A DNA stretch of 64,000 bases from Simiduia aestuariiviva (GCF_014192475.1 NZ_JACHXZ010000002.1:294120-358119); one strand, 5' to 3'. Shown: positions 46,975 to 57,129, counted from the stretch's first letter. The notes: a model not told the origin generated them from the letters alone. A program made the numbers and translations.

Positions 46975-49055
46975 TGTTGTTGGTATACGATAGCGCCGTC
47001 AAAGACCGTCATAAGCACTTGTGTTTTGCTGATGCCAGCAGCGTCTAGATTTTTAGCATCAAGAAAAATATCGCGATCAATCATAATAAGATCAGCTTTT
47101 TTACCAACCTCAATAGAACCGGTGAGGGCATCTTGTTGCAAAGCCTTAGCCCCGTTGAGGGTGTAGGCGTCGAGTGCCTCAGTCATTGATAGTCGCTCTT
47201 GCGGATTATATATGCGGCCCTCTGCACTGCGCGTCACCGCTGCAGCAATGTTTACAAATGGCCTTGGGTCACGCGTGTCTACCGGGGCATCGCTACCGGC
47301 GACAATGGTGGCGCCTTGGCGTAGGGCGCTTTTCGCTGGGTAGTGTTGCATCGCATAGAGAGAGGGTTCATAAATAGCCGCTAAGCTGGAGAGATTGTCT
47401 ATGAACGGAGTAACTGTGACATCGTAAAGGTAGTCGGGTATTGCCCACGCAAACGTCAACGCTAAGAATACTGAATTGTCTGCTAAGCGCCGCTGATCTT
47501 GAGGCGCTATTTGCTGCGCGTGACTAATGGTTTGAGGCAGTGAATGCCGCAAGGATTTCCGGGATTCAGCAAAAGTCGACAGCGCAACACCTACCGCTCT
47601 GTCACCTATGGCGTGGGCATGTACTGCAAATCCTGCGGCCTCCAATGCGTATATGTACTTTTTTATAAAGTCGGCGTTGTGCTCCAAACGGCCGACACTT
47701 TCAATACATTGTTCTGGGTGATGACCCCAGTTGCTATAGAATGATTGCCGATCGTCGATGGGATGTTTTTCTGCGGAATTCAAGCCAGCACATTGCGGCG
47801 CTTGCGTATCAATGTAGCCATCGAGCTGTAACCGACCCCCAGTTTGTTTGAATCGAGGTTGAAGATAGGGTTGATAGACTGCTGCGTTGGGGAGCGCTGG
47901 TGGGTCAGAATAGGGATTGCCTTCGATTACACCATCGATAAATATTTTAGCGGCATCTGCTTTTAAAAGCTCTGGGTTTGACTGCCGCTCGCGCAGCTGA
48001 CGGAAGGCTTTTATCACAGCTGAAATATTCACGGACTGTAAGCTATTTTGTGTAACCCAGTCTGCGTGTGCCGCGCCCTTACCATTGGTTTTGGCGGCAA
48101 GTTTATGTGTGTCGCTTTCCGTGATTGGTGCGCCCTTGGAAAAACGAGCAAAGTCTGTTATTAACGCAGCCGTCATGCGAAATGTCTGTTGACCTGATCG
48201 CGCATATTGTTCATAAACGTCAAAGGTCTCAATGTCCGACGCGGCATCTTGGATTGAGGTGATTCCTCTGCGGTTTAGCAGCTTATTTATGTGCGGCATT
48301 TTGTTTGCAAGTGCAGCAGGATCACCGTCTCCCGTTAACGCGTTGCCTTCGAGTGCCAATAGATAACGGGCCCCCTCTGACACATTGCCATCGGGTTCCC
48401 CTTGCGCATCCAAGCCGATGTATTGCTGGTATTCGGCAAATTCAGTTTTTACCGTATTCTTATTGATACCTATTGTGACGTTTCGTTTATTTTTGGCAGA
48501 GGCAAGTGCCAGGCTATTTGCGCCACCATGGTGGCCGTCATTGCCCCGCAAAAAAATAGGGTGCGATGCGCTCGCTGCATCTAACGCCGCGCGCAATGTT
48601 GGTAGTGATTCAATTGGTTGATTGCCTTTAGTGAAATTCCACTGATCCACTGTCAGCCATTCACCATCGGGCAGCGCGGCTTCTTCAATGCACTTTTTGA
48701 CGATGGCGCTCAACGCGGCCAACGAAAGTGGTTCGCTTTTCAAATCACATTTGCTGTTGCTGACCAAGCCGAAGGGATGTATGTGCACATCGTGCAAGCC
48801 AGGTAGCACAACCTTGCCCGCTGCATTTATCACGCGTGTTTGGCTTCCTAGGTGGCGAGTCGCGCCGGCATTGTCTCCCACGTAAATGATGCGATCATTG
48901 CTGATTGCCACGGCCTCTGCAAAAGCGGCTTTTGCGTCGGCCGTGTAGATTGTGGCGTGATTAATTATTAGCGTGGCCTTAGGCGAATCACCACTACAGG
49001 CCACAAGGAGGGCAGCGCAAAAAATTGTCAGTCGCTTCAGCATACTTAATCTCAT
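46971..49055 (-). CDS. Lipoprotein amidohydrolase (amidohydrolase 3 / YtcJ family)
   Basis: This 694-residue protein has a lipoprotein signal peptide with the lipobox LVAC and acylated C20, followed by serine, which favours the outer membrane. The metal-dependent hydrolase core begins ATLIINHATIYTADA. It contains HDVHIHPFG with the metal-binding HxH, HAHAIGDRAVG, and GSDAPVDTRDPRPF near the end with the catalytic aspartate. YtcJ-like enzymes hydrolyse N-substituted amides or formamides, but individual substrates are rarely known. Start is an ATG after AGGTAGG; a second ATG four codons later is possible. It is 14 bases after the puuA-like gene and overlaps the membrane-protein gene, so the three form an operon. 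Confidence 0.85.
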   Translation of the reverse strand: MRLSMLKRLTIFCAALLVACSGDSPKATLIINHATIYTADAKAAFAEAVAISNDRIIYVGDNAGATRHLGSQTRVINAAGKVVLPGLHDVHIHPFGLVSNSKCDLKSEPLSLAALSAIVKKCIEEAALPDGEWLTVDQWNFTKGNQPIESLPTLRAALDAASASHPIFLRGNDGHHGGANSLALASAKNKRNVTIGINKNTVKTEFAEYQQYIGLDAQGEPDGNVSEGARYLLALEGNALTGDGDPAALANKMPHINKLLNRRGITSIQDAASDIETFDVYEQYARSGQQTFRMTAALITDFARFSKGAPITESDTHKLAAKTNGKGAAHADWVTQNSLQSVNISAVIKAFRQLRERQSNPELLKADAAKIFIDGVIEGNPYSDPPALPNAAVYQPYLQPRFKQTGGRLQLDGYIDTQAPQCAGLNSAEKHPIDDRQSFYSNWGHHPEQCIESVGRLEHNADFIKKYIYALEAAGFAVHAHAIGDRAVGVALSTFAESRKSLRHSLPQTISHAQQIAPQDQRRLADNSVFLALTFAWAIPDYLYDVTVTPFIDNLSSLAAIYEPSLYAMQHYPAKSALRQGATIVAGSDAPVDTRDPRPFVNIAAAVTRSAEGRIYNPQERLSMTEALDAYTLNGAKALQQDALTGSIEVGKKADLIMIDRDIFLDAKNLDAAGISKTQVLMTVFDGAIVYQQQ

Positions 49056-49069
49056 TGCGCTGCCTACCT

Positions 49070-50407
49070 TTAAACGTTTAGTAAAAGATACTCACGTTCC
49101 CAAGAGGTAATAACTCGGTTAAATGCCTCAAATTCTTCCATCTTCACCGCCGCATAGGCCTTAATAAAGTCGGCACCAAACACTTCCTCTAGATCTGGAC
49201 AACTTGTCAACAGACTTAGTGCATGCAATAGGTTACGCGGCAATTCAATTTCCCCGTCCTCACTGGCGTGCCCTTCGCAATGCGGGGTGGGAGAGAGATG
49301 CTTTTTCATTCCTAAATATCCACAAGCGAGCGACGCTGCGAACGCTAGGTAGGGATTCACATCAACGCCTGGAAAGCGGTTTTCTACGCGTTTGCCGGCG
49401 GGTGAACTGTCTGGGACGCGAATACCCGCGGTACGATTGTCGTAGCCCCATTCCAGATTTACCGGTGCCGCGATGTCTTTAGCAAAGCGCCGGTAAGAAT
49501 TTACGTTGGGCGCGAAGAATGAAATGGTGTTGGGGATGTATCGTTGTAGCCCGCCAATGTAATACTTAAATAGTTGGCTTTCGCCGCCAGTTTCGTCGAC
49601 AAAAATGTTCTTGCCGCTTTTATCGATGACACTTTGGTGAATGTGCATGGCGCTACCGGGTTCATTGGTCATCGGTTTTGCCATAAAGGTGGCGTAAATC
49701 CCGTGTCTAAAGGCTGTTTCGCGCATCGTGCGTTTGAAGGTAAATACTTGGTCCGCCAAATCCAGCGCATTGCCATGGAGAAAGTTTATTTCCAATTGCG
49801 CAGCGCCCGATTCGTGGATCAAGGTGTCTACATCGAGGCCTTGAGCTTCGCAATAGCGATACATGTCGTTGACAATAGGCTCGTATTCATTGCATCCATC
49901 AATGCTGTAAGACTGGCGCACCATTTCTCTGCGGCCAGAGCGTCCTGGTGGTGAGGTCAATTCATAATCTGGGTCTGTGTTTTGACTCACCAAATAGAAT
50001 TCCACCTCCGGTGCTACTACCGGAGTCCAACCTTCCTTTTCGTAAAGCGCCAAGACTTTTTTCAGAACATTGCGGGTCGCCATTGGGTGGGGCTCGCCGG
50101 AGCGAGTGTAACAATCGTGGATGATTTGGGCTGTGGGCTCTTCTGCCCAAGGCACAATGCGCACAGCATTGGGGTCGGGTTCCAACAGCATGTCAGAGTC
50201 GAGTGGCTGAACCAGATCCCAGTGGTTGTCTACGTATTCACCCGTGACCGTCTGAACCAAGATGCTCTCGGGTAGTCGGCTATCTTCTTTAATGAACTTA
50301 TGAGCGGGAATAAATTTACCGCGGGCATTGCCAGTCATGTCGGGGACTAAGCACTCAACCTCAGTAATGCCGTTTTGTTTTAGCCAAGCGTCGATGGAAT
50401 CAACCAT
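49070..50407 (-). CDS. puuA: Glutamine-synthetase-family gamma-glutamyl ligase (PuuA-like)
   Basis: This 445-residue protein has the glutamine synthetase fold, with the ATP/metal motifs APEVEFYLV, NEPGSAMHIHQSV and NLEWGYDNRTAGIRVP. It lacks the adenylylation loop of GlnA. The overall sequence, length, and a divergent PuuB-like gene match gamma-glutamylputrescine synthetase, which starts putrescine degradation by gamma-glutamylating the amine. Related enzymes act on other amines or on ethanolamine, so the substrate is open. It is the first gene of the leftward three-gene operon and is separated from the divergent oxidoreductase gene by 208 bases. Confidence 0.85.
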   Translation of the reverse strand: MVDSIDAWLKQNGITEVECLVPDMTGNARGKFIPAHKFIKEDSRLPESILVQTVTGEYVDNHWDLVQPLDSDMLLEPDPNAVRIVPWAEEPTAQIIHDCYTRSGEPHPMATRNVLKKVLALYEKEGWTPVVAPEVEFYLVSQNTDPDYELTSPPGRSGRREMVRQSYSIDGCNEYEPIVNDMYRYCEAQGLDVDTLIHESGAAQLEINFLHGNALDLADQVFTFKRTMRETAFRHGIYATFMAKPMTNEPGSAMHIHQSVIDKSGKNIFVDETGGESQLFKYYIGGLQRYIPNTISFFAPNVNSYRRFAKDIAAPVNLEWGYDNRTAGIRVPDSSPAGKRVENRFPGVDVNPYLAFAASLACGYLGMKKHLSPTPHCEGHASEDGEIELPRNLLHALSLLTSCPDLEEVFGADFIKAYAAVKMEEFEAFNRVITSWEREYLLLNV

Positions 50408-50454
50408 GGTGCACCTTTAGGAGCTGTGGGTTTATGGGGCTAACAGTAGATCAA

Positions 50455-50467
50455 GGCCAGACTGGCC
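50455..50467. promoter_or_regulatory. Palindrome in the puuA/puuB divergent region (candidate operator)
   Basis: GGCCAG and CTGGCC flank a single A in a perfect inverted repeat, about 50 bases upstream of puuA and 149 bases upstream of puuB. Its location fits an operator for either gene. No bound regulator is known from the sequence. Confidence 0.35.
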
Positions 50468-50615
50468 ACAATGGGGTAGCTGTTTATCGAGCTTTAACCC
50501 AAATGGGGCTTGCGCAGCATCCGCCTGATATCTACTATAAAACCGAATTATTATTCAGTCTATTCGTAGGTTGCATTAAACACAAGATCCCCATTTGGGT
50601 CAGTCTGGAGTCGGT

Positions 50616-51914
50616 ATGAATCGTATTTGGCACGAAACGCGGCAAGCGCACACAGATTCTTATTATGCTGCAACCGCCAATTGCACATTTGATGAAGGTG
50701 CATTGCAGGGCGCGAAAGTCGCAGATGTGTGTGTTATCGGCGCGGGGTATACCGGTGTTTCAGCGGCGCTGCATTTAGCGGAAAAGGGATACAAGGTCAT
50801 AGTACTTGAGGCAAATAAAGTGGGTTGGGGGGCTTCTGGTCGAAATGGCGGGCACGTAGGCACAGGCCAAAGAAAAGAACAGGCTGACCTTGAGGCAACC
50901 CTAGGTAAGGAAACCGCTAAAATCTTGTGGGATTTTGGGCTTGAAGCAGTGGCGACCGTTGAGGATCGCATTAACAAGCATCAAATTCAGTGCGACCTTA
51001 AGCAGGGGATTCTGCATTTAGCCAATAAAGCCTCGGAAGTTAAAGATTTTGAGGCCGGTGTTAGATCGCTGCAAACCGATTATGGGTACGATCAAGCGGA
51101 ATTTGTTGGAAAGGCCCAAGTTGACCAAATGGTGGGCAACAGTAACTACCATGCCGGTTATCTGGATAAAGGCTCGCGCCATTTGCACCCGCTCAACTAT
51201 CTGCTGGGCTTGGCAAAGGCCGCACAAGCTGCTGGCGTTCGCTTTTACCAAGATTCTCCCGTGACACATTACAGTAAGGGCGAGCCAGCGGTCGTTCATA
51301 CACCTTCAGGGCAGGTATCGGCAACATATGTCGTGTTTGCCACCAATGGTTATTTGAATAAGTTAGAGCCTCGCTTGGCCCGAAAAATCATGCCTATCAA
51401 CAATTTCGTGCTGGCAACCGAGCCACTGGATGATTCGACGGCTCGCAGTTTAATACGCGATGACGTGGCCGTGCAGGATTCGTTGTTTGTGATCAATTAT
51501 TGGAAGCTCTCCGGTGATAATCGCCTCATATTCGGGGGCGGGGAAAACTATTCCAGCCGTTTTCCGGCAGATATTAAGCAGTTTGTGCGTAAATACCTGT
51601 TGCGAATTTATCCTCAATTGGCTGGCACGCGTATCGATTATGGGTGGGGCGGTACTTTAGCGATCACATTGAATCGCATGCCGAGTTTTGGGCGCCTAGA
51701 GCCGAATGTCTTTTACGGTCAGGGCTATTCTGGACACGGTGTCCCAACGGCCACCATGGGTGGCAAGTTGCTTGCTGAGGTAATCAGTGGCACAGCCGAG
51801 CGGTTCGATGTGCTGGCTTCACTGCCGCAGCCGATGTTTCCTGGCGGCACACTTTTACGGTGGCCTGGATTGGTAGCGGGAATGCTGTATTACAGCTTGC
51901 TAGATAAGCTGTAA
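50616..51914 (+). CDS. puuB: FAD-dependent amine oxidoreductase (PuuB-like gamma-glutamylputrescine oxidase)
   Basis: This 432-residue flavoprotein of the DAO family has the FAD-binding motif ADVCVIGAGYTGVSAALHLAE and GWGASGRNGGHVGTGQ. The later GQGYSGHGVPTATMGGKLLAE closes the FAD site. It matches gamma-glutamylputrescine oxidase, which oxidises the PuuA product. ATG 50616 follows GGAG by six bases; an in-frame TTG at 50595 is weaker. puuC and puuD homologues are not in the window, so the pathway would be finished elsewhere. Confidence 0.85.
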   Translation: MNRIWHETRQAHTDSYYAATANCTFDEGALQGAKVADVCVIGAGYTGVSAALHLAEKGYKVIVLEANKVGWGASGRNGGHVGTGQRKEQADLEATLGKETAKILWDFGLEAVATVEDRINKHQIQCDLKQGILHLANKASEVKDFEAGVRSLQTDYGYDQAEFVGKAQVDQMVGNSNYHAGYLDKGSRHLHPLNYLLGLAKAAQAAGVRFYQDSPVTHYSKGEPAVVHTPSGQVSATYVVFATNGYLNKLEPRLARKIMPINNFVLATEPLDDSTARSLIRDDVAVQDSLFVINYWKLSGDNRLIFGGGENYSSRFPADIKQFVRKYLLRIYPQLAGTRIDYGWGGTLAITLNRMPSFGRLEPNVFYGQGYSGHGVPTATMGGKLLAEVISGTAERFDVLASLPQPMFPGGTLLRWPGLVAGMLYYSLLDKL

Positions 51915-52071
51915 CAAATTGCGCGGCTGTGGCGGTGATGGGATATAATTTAAGCATAACTATCGGCTTTTTATAGGCTAATTGTATAAGGGCGATGCAA
52001 GCGCAACGGGCTTGGATGACCCGCCTAAGTACTCGGTAGGCTTAATGTTCTAGTAAGGAGCTCCTCAAACC

Positions 52072-52752
52072 TTGACCAGCCGTACGGAAAAACGAACTAA
52101 CTCCATTGTTCCCAGGCGCCAACCCGTTCAGGAGCGCGCTAAAGTGCGAACGCGTCAAATTCTTGATGTGACGGCGCGATTGCTAGGGGAGGTGGGTTTC
52201 GATGAGCTGACCACGATTCTCATTGCCAAAGAATTATCCATATCGGTAGGTTCGCTCTACCATTATTTCCCCAATAAACAGTCCATTTTGTACGCGCTGG
52301 GTGATCGCTGGTTAGAGACTATGTCTCAGGCGTTGACGAACATCGAGCAGATGCCCATTGAGTCATTACCTCTTGCCAATGTTATCGATCGCGCTGTTGA
52401 TCAAATGGTTACCGTGTATCGCGACGAGCGCGCGATTCTTCCGCTAGCGCAAGCGATGTGGGCAGTGCCCGAATTACGCGACTTAGATGAACGCCATGAC
52501 GCGATGATAATTGACCGTATGATGGCGATCTTTCGTCGACTTGGGTTTACCTCCAGTGACAACGAATTGAACCGGCTGGGCAGGGCCTATCTCGAGATGA
52601 CCCATGCGTTGTCTTTAGTGGTGGTTAATCAGGTTGGTCGGCGCTCAGACAGAACCTTAGCCGACCTGAAGAGGCTGGTTTTAGCCTTGCTAGAGCCCCA
52701 TAGAACAGATGATATTGTTGCTGCAGGTCCGGAAGACATCGAGGGTCCTTAG
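52072..52752 (+). CDS. TetR/AcrR family transcriptional regulator
   Basis: This 226-residue repressor-like protein has an N-terminal helix-turn-helix (about 25-75: RTRQILDVTARLLGEVGFDELT and SVGSLYHYFPNKQSILYAL). A helical ligand-binding domain follows (about 85-210). It begins with TTG at 52072 after AAGGAG at eleven bases. The 157-base gap to puuB-like and the lack of a divergent partner leave the regulated genes unclear; the putrescine genes or the following qor genes are the nearest candidates. Confidence 0.88.
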   Translation: MTSRTEKRTNSIVPRRQPVQERAKVRTRQILDVTARLLGEVGFDELTTILIAKELSISVGSLYHYFPNKQSILYALGDRWLETMSQALTNIEQMPIESLPLANVIDRAVDQMVTVYRDERAILPLAQAMWAVPELRDLDERHDAMIIDRMMAIFRRLGFTSSDNELNRLGRAYLEMTHALSLVVVNQVGRRSDRTLADLKRLVLALLEPHRTDDIVAAGPEDIEGP

Positions 52753-53024
52753 CGGTCGTCTCGGTGCACTTTACTTTTTTGTGCCTGCTGCGCGTAAAGC
52801 GCCAGCAACAAACGGCGATTTTGGAGGGCTAAAGCCGCAGTAAGGCGAACGGCCGTGAGCAATGTTAGCAAGAGTAAAGGGGGTAAATACCAAGCGCTGT
52901 CAGGCGCAATACTGATGACCTTGTAGGTAAGTAATCCAATAAGTGGCAGCGCCACCCAGCGTTGCCCGAAGAGCGTCGCAAGATCATTTAAACTGTCTAG
53001 CCAATGATATTTTTGAGAATCCAT
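52749..53024 (-). CDS. Small two-helix membrane protein of unknown function
   Basis: This 91-residue protein has two hydrophobic segments (about 21-38 and 44-70: RWVALPLIGLLTYKVISIA, YLPPLLLLTLLTAVRL) and a basic tail. No recognisable family by eye. Its stop overlaps the tetR stop by four bases (tail to tail), and it is divergent from qor with a 56-base gap. The ATG at 53024 follows GGAGAGCACC. The frame is clean, so I treat it as real. Confidence 0.65.
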   Translation of the reverse strand: MDSQKYHWLDSLNDLATLFGQRWVALPLIGLLTYKVISIAPDSAWYLPPLLLLTLLTAVRLTAALALQNRRLLLALYAQQAQKSKVHRDDR

Positions 53025-53080
53025 GGTGCTCTCCAGTCCAACCCCTGAAACAATAGCCTAGCCAATTTAGCGAGAAACTG

Positions 53081-54079
53081 ATGGAAAACCGTAGCATTCA
53101 GTTTAATCAAACCGGTTCTGCCGATGTGCTGCATCTGGTTCAGGCACCGCTGCCGCAACCTGCGGCTGGACAGGTGCGAGTGTGCAATGCAGCTATAGGC
53201 GTCAATTTTATTGATACCTACCATCGCAGCGGCCTTTATCCCGTGGCACTACCGTCGGGTATTGGCCTGGAGGCAGCGGGCTGGATAGATGCCGTCGGTG
53301 ACGGGGTATCCGGTTGGCAGAAAGGTGACCGAGTTGCCTACTGCAGTGGTCCCCTCGGTGCGTACAGTGACTTTCATTGTGTCGCGGCAGAGAGGTTGCT
53401 CCCCATACCGGCGGGATTGGCATTTGAGACCGTTGCCGCCACCTTGTTAAAGGGGCTCACAGCAGCCTACTTATTGCATGAGGCGGTGCAACCAAAGCCG
53501 AGTAGTTGGGTGTTGATACATGCTGCTGCGGGCGGGGTGGGCCAGATTTTATGTCGTTGGGCAAAAGCACTTGGACTCAAGGTGGTGGGCACCGTAGGGG
53601 CTAATTCAAAACGGGCTGCCGCGATAGCATGCGGGTGCGATGCAGTGTTGGAATACCGGTCGGACGCCTTTGTCGATGACGTTAAAGCGCTAACCGGCGG
53701 TGTAGACGTGGTATTCGATGGGGTAGGGAAGGATACTTTTTATAAATCGCTCGAGGTATTGAATAGGCGGGGACACCTGATCAGTTTTGGCAATGCATCG
53801 GGGCCGGTACCGGCCTTTGCGCCGCTGCTCTTGGCGCAACACGGCTCTCTGTATATAACACGGCCCACCTTGGCGGATTACACCGCAACCCAAGGAGAGC
53901 TTTACACACTGTGGGAAAAGCTCTGTGAAGCGCTAGAAAATGGTTGGTTGGCGGCAAATATTGGCGGCCGCTTTGCGTTGGCCGACGCCAAGAAGGCCCA
54001 TGAATTACTAGCAAAAGGCGCTACTCAAGGGTCTCTCATCTTAGAGCCAGCAAGTCATGCCGCGGAGGTCGTTAAATGA
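53081..54079 (+). CDS. Zinc-independent quinone oxidoreductase (QOR family)
   Basis: This 332-residue medium-chain dehydrogenase/reductase has N-terminal GroES-like catalytic domain and an NADPH-binding Rossmann domain with IHAAAGGVGQILCRWAKALG. Zinc ligands are missing, which marks the QOR branch (qorA type) that reduces quinones with NADPH. The next gene overlaps it by four bases as ATGA. It is not clearly part of a pathway; quinone detoxification is inference. Confidence 0.88.
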   Translation: MENRSIQFNQTGSADVLHLVQAPLPQPAAGQVRVCNAAIGVNFIDTYHRSGLYPVALPSGIGLEAAGWIDAVGDGVSGWQKGDRVAYCSGPLGAYSDFHCVAAERLLPIPAGLAFETVAATLLKGLTAAYLLHEAVQPKPSSWVLIHAAAGGVGQILCRWAKALGLKVVGTVGANSKRAAAIACGCDAVLEYRSDAFVDDVKALTGGVDVVFDGVGKDTFYKSLEVLNRRGHLISFGNASGPVPAFAPLLLAQHGSLYITRPTLADYTATQGELYTLWEKLCEALENGWLAANIGGRFALADAKKAHELLAKGATQGSLILEPASHAAEVVK

Positions 54080-55026
54080 GTAAGGACACGTCCATACTTA
54101 CCACTGGTGCTGCGCTGCCGGCCAACCAGAAATATATACCCGATCAAAAAAAATTAGTGATTGCGATCTCGAGCCGTGCGCTATTTAACCTTGACGACAG
54201 TCATCGCGTGTTCATCGAGCAGGGATTGGAGGCGTACGCACAGTATCAGATTGAGCACGAGGAAGAAATTTTACCAAAGGGCGAAGCGTTTCCATTGGTC
54301 GAAAAGCTCTTGCGCCTGAATGACAGCCTCAAAGATCATGCGGTAGAAGTGATTTTGTTAAGCCGTAACAGCGCAGACACAGGTCTGCGTATATTCAATT
54401 CGATACAGCACTACAACCTTCCCATTATTCGGGCCGCATTTTGCGGTGGCGAGGACCCATACCGGTATGTCACCGCCTTCGGTTGTCATTTGTTCTTATC
54501 CACAGATCCCCAGGATGTACGTTCTGCGCTGAATGAAGGGGTAGCCGCTGCCACGTTATTGGCCGCTAAGCAGCCCAAGGCAGCAAGCAACCAATTGCGC
54601 TTTGCATTTGATGGCGATGCAGTGTTGTTTTCTGATGAGTCGGAGCGAATATATAAAACGAAAGGGCTCGAGGCATTTGCTCAAAATGAGCGCGAAGCAG
54701 CTAAGCTGCCACTCACAGGCGGCCCATTTAAAGCGTTCCTTGCTGCGCTCCACTCCATCCAGTCCGAATTTGGGTTAGAAAACGCACCTATTCGCACCGC
54801 TTTGGTTACCGCCCGCAGTGCACCGTCCCACGAGCGCGTGATCAGGACACTTAGGGCCTGGGGCATAAGGATAGACGAATCCCTCTTTTTGGGCGGCATG
54901 ACGAAGGCCAGCTTCTTAAAGGCATATGGTGCCGATGTATTCTTTGATGACCAGCATATCCACTGTGATGCAGCCAGCGAGCATGTCTCCACCGGTCACG
55001 TGCCCCACGGCGTAGCAAACGAGTAG
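54076..55026 (+). CDS. Cytosolic 5'-nucleotidase family protein
   Basis: This 316-residue protein resembles cytosolic 5'-nucleotidase I (PF06189): VIAISSRALFNLDDSHRVF, LLSRNSADTGLRIFNSIQHYNL and AFDGDAVLFSDESE. The acidic sites in FDGDAVLF fit a HAD-like metal centre. Family members dephosphorylate nucleoside monophosphates, mainly AMP and IMP. It overlaps qor by four bases (ATGA), implying joint translation, though no biochemical link is known. The start is the overlapping ATG. Confidence 0.82.
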   Translation: MSKDTSILTTGAALPANQKYIPDQKKLVIAISSRALFNLDDSHRVFIEQGLEAYAQYQIEHEEEILPKGEAFPLVEKLLRLNDSLKDHAVEVILLSRNSADTGLRIFNSIQHYNLPIIRAAFCGGEDPYRYVTAFGCHLFLSTDPQDVRSALNEGVAAATLLAAKQPKAASNQLRFAFDGDAVLFSDESERIYKTKGLEAFAQNEREAAKLPLTGGPFKAFLAALHSIQSEFGLENAPIRTALVTARSAPSHERVIRTLRAWGIRIDESLFLGGMTKASFLKAYGADVFFDDQHIHCDAASEHVSTGHVPHGVANE

Positions 55027-55086
55027 CACACCGCTTACCGGCTGCTATGCTAAGAGCATGTCAATCACCTGCGGTTCGGTGGCGCT

Positions 55087-55611
55087 ATGATAGAAAGGAT
55101 TGTGTGTGGAACAGATTTGGGCCCACATACGTCTTACCTCATATACCATGCGGTTTACTTGGCTCGTCAATGCGGGGCAAAAGTCGAAGTGGTACACGCG
55201 GTGGAGCCCCTTGGGAGCTTCGCTAAGGCCATCTTTAGCACCTATTCTGGCTCAGCAGATCAGCAGGCCTATCAAGCGATTGACAAGATTTTGGCGAATA
55301 TCAAGGCGCAGGTGGTGGATCGCCTTGCCGACGAATATATGTCGGGCCTTGAAGACTTGGGGACAATTTGTGATGTCGTTGTTGATCAGGGGCCAGCTGC
55401 AGAAGTTGTGCTAAGCCATGCGCGCTTATCGCAAGCGGATTTGATCGTGATAGGCGGGCAAAGTGCCCGTGGTGACAGGGTCCCACTGCTGGGTTCTGTG
55501 GCATCTAAAATACTGCAGCGAGCCACGGTGCCTGTCTTTACAGTCCCGCTGGCAATGCGTTCTGGCGAAGATGATGATGCTAGCTTTGGCGAGCAACTTG
55601 GCCTGTGGTGA
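55087..55611 (+). CDS. Universal stress protein (UspA family)
   Basis: This 174-residue protein is a single UspA domain beginning IERIVCGTDLGPHTS. A nucleotide-binding loop, GGQSARGDRVPLLGSVASKIL, has the G-x2-G...GS pattern of ATP-binding Usp proteins (the GS pair is present). It ends in an acidic tail (GEDDDASFGEQ). It lies 60 bases after the nucleotidase on the same strand. Function beyond stress association is not predictable. Confidence 0.87.
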   Translation: MIERIVCGTDLGPHTSYLIYHAVYLARQCGAKVEVVHAVEPLGSFAKAIFSTYSGSADQQAYQAIDKILANIKAQVVDRLADEYMSGLEDLGTICDVVVDQGPAAEVVLSHARLSQADLIVIGGQSARGDRVPLLGSVASKILQRATVPVFTVPLAMRSGEDDDASFGEQLGLW

Positions 55612-55687
55612 CCAGCTGAGTTTGACCTTATAACAAAAGATAGGGAAAGACTGGCAAAGCCGAAAAAACCTATCTATTCTCCATTAG

Positions 55688-56722
<1,035 letters not shown>

Positions 56723-56743
56723 AAGCCGACCAATATACTATTG

Positions 56744-56772
56744 AAAAAACGGGGCCGAGGCCCCGTTTTTTT
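56744..56772. terminator. Strong bidirectional terminator between cysB and the CxxC protein
   Basis: AAAAAACGGGGCC pairs perfectly with GGCCCCGTTTTTT around a short GA centre; T runs follow on either strand. It would stop both cysB and the leftward cysH unit. Confidence 0.9.
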
Positions 56773-56793
56773 GTTCGGACGATTAGGTGGTTT

Positions 56794-57129
56794 CTACAAA
56801 AAATCCAAATCTGGATTGTTGCTTAATATTTCCGTGGCTTCATCGGCTGCGTCGGTTTTCTGCTCTAATATATCGCGCACGAATTTTAGGTATACCGTGT
56901 AAACCAGCGCCTCCTCATTGTCTATTTCAACGACGAAGAAGGGCGCTCGATTCACCTCTAGTTGTGCAGCTAACAACATGCCAGGAGAGTTTGCGTCTCG
57001 CTCATCTGCCGTTAGTATTTCATCGATGTAGGCCATATGGCCATTTGCTTCAAGCTTATCAAGGACATCCAAACATTTTTTGCAGGGACTGCCATCGGCG
57101 AGAATTTTTTTGACCAACGTGATTTTCAC
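56794..57129 (-). CDS. Small thioredoxin-like protein with CxxC motif
   Basis: This 111-residue protein has a C16-K-K-C19 motif after a beta strand, a following helix, and a possible cis-proline in NRAPFFVVE, so it fits a glutaredoxin/thioredoxin fold. It sits directly downstream of cysH on the same strand, and the cysB-cysH neighbourhood resembles Pseudomonas. It could be the thiol partner of the sulfate-reducing CysH enzyme, but that is inference. ATG 57129, no ambiguity seen. Confidence 0.72.
   Translation of the reverse strand: MKITLVKKILADGSPCKKCLDVLDKLEANGHMAYIDEILTADERDANSPGMLLAAQLEVNRAPFFVVEIDNEEALVYTVYLKFVRDILEQKTDAADEATEILSNNPDLDFL

Noticed and set aside
50434-50619. 61-residue frame in the puuA/puuB gap
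   Set aside because: No ribosome binding site or similarity; it overlaps the start and ribosome binding site of puuB and contains the palindrome.
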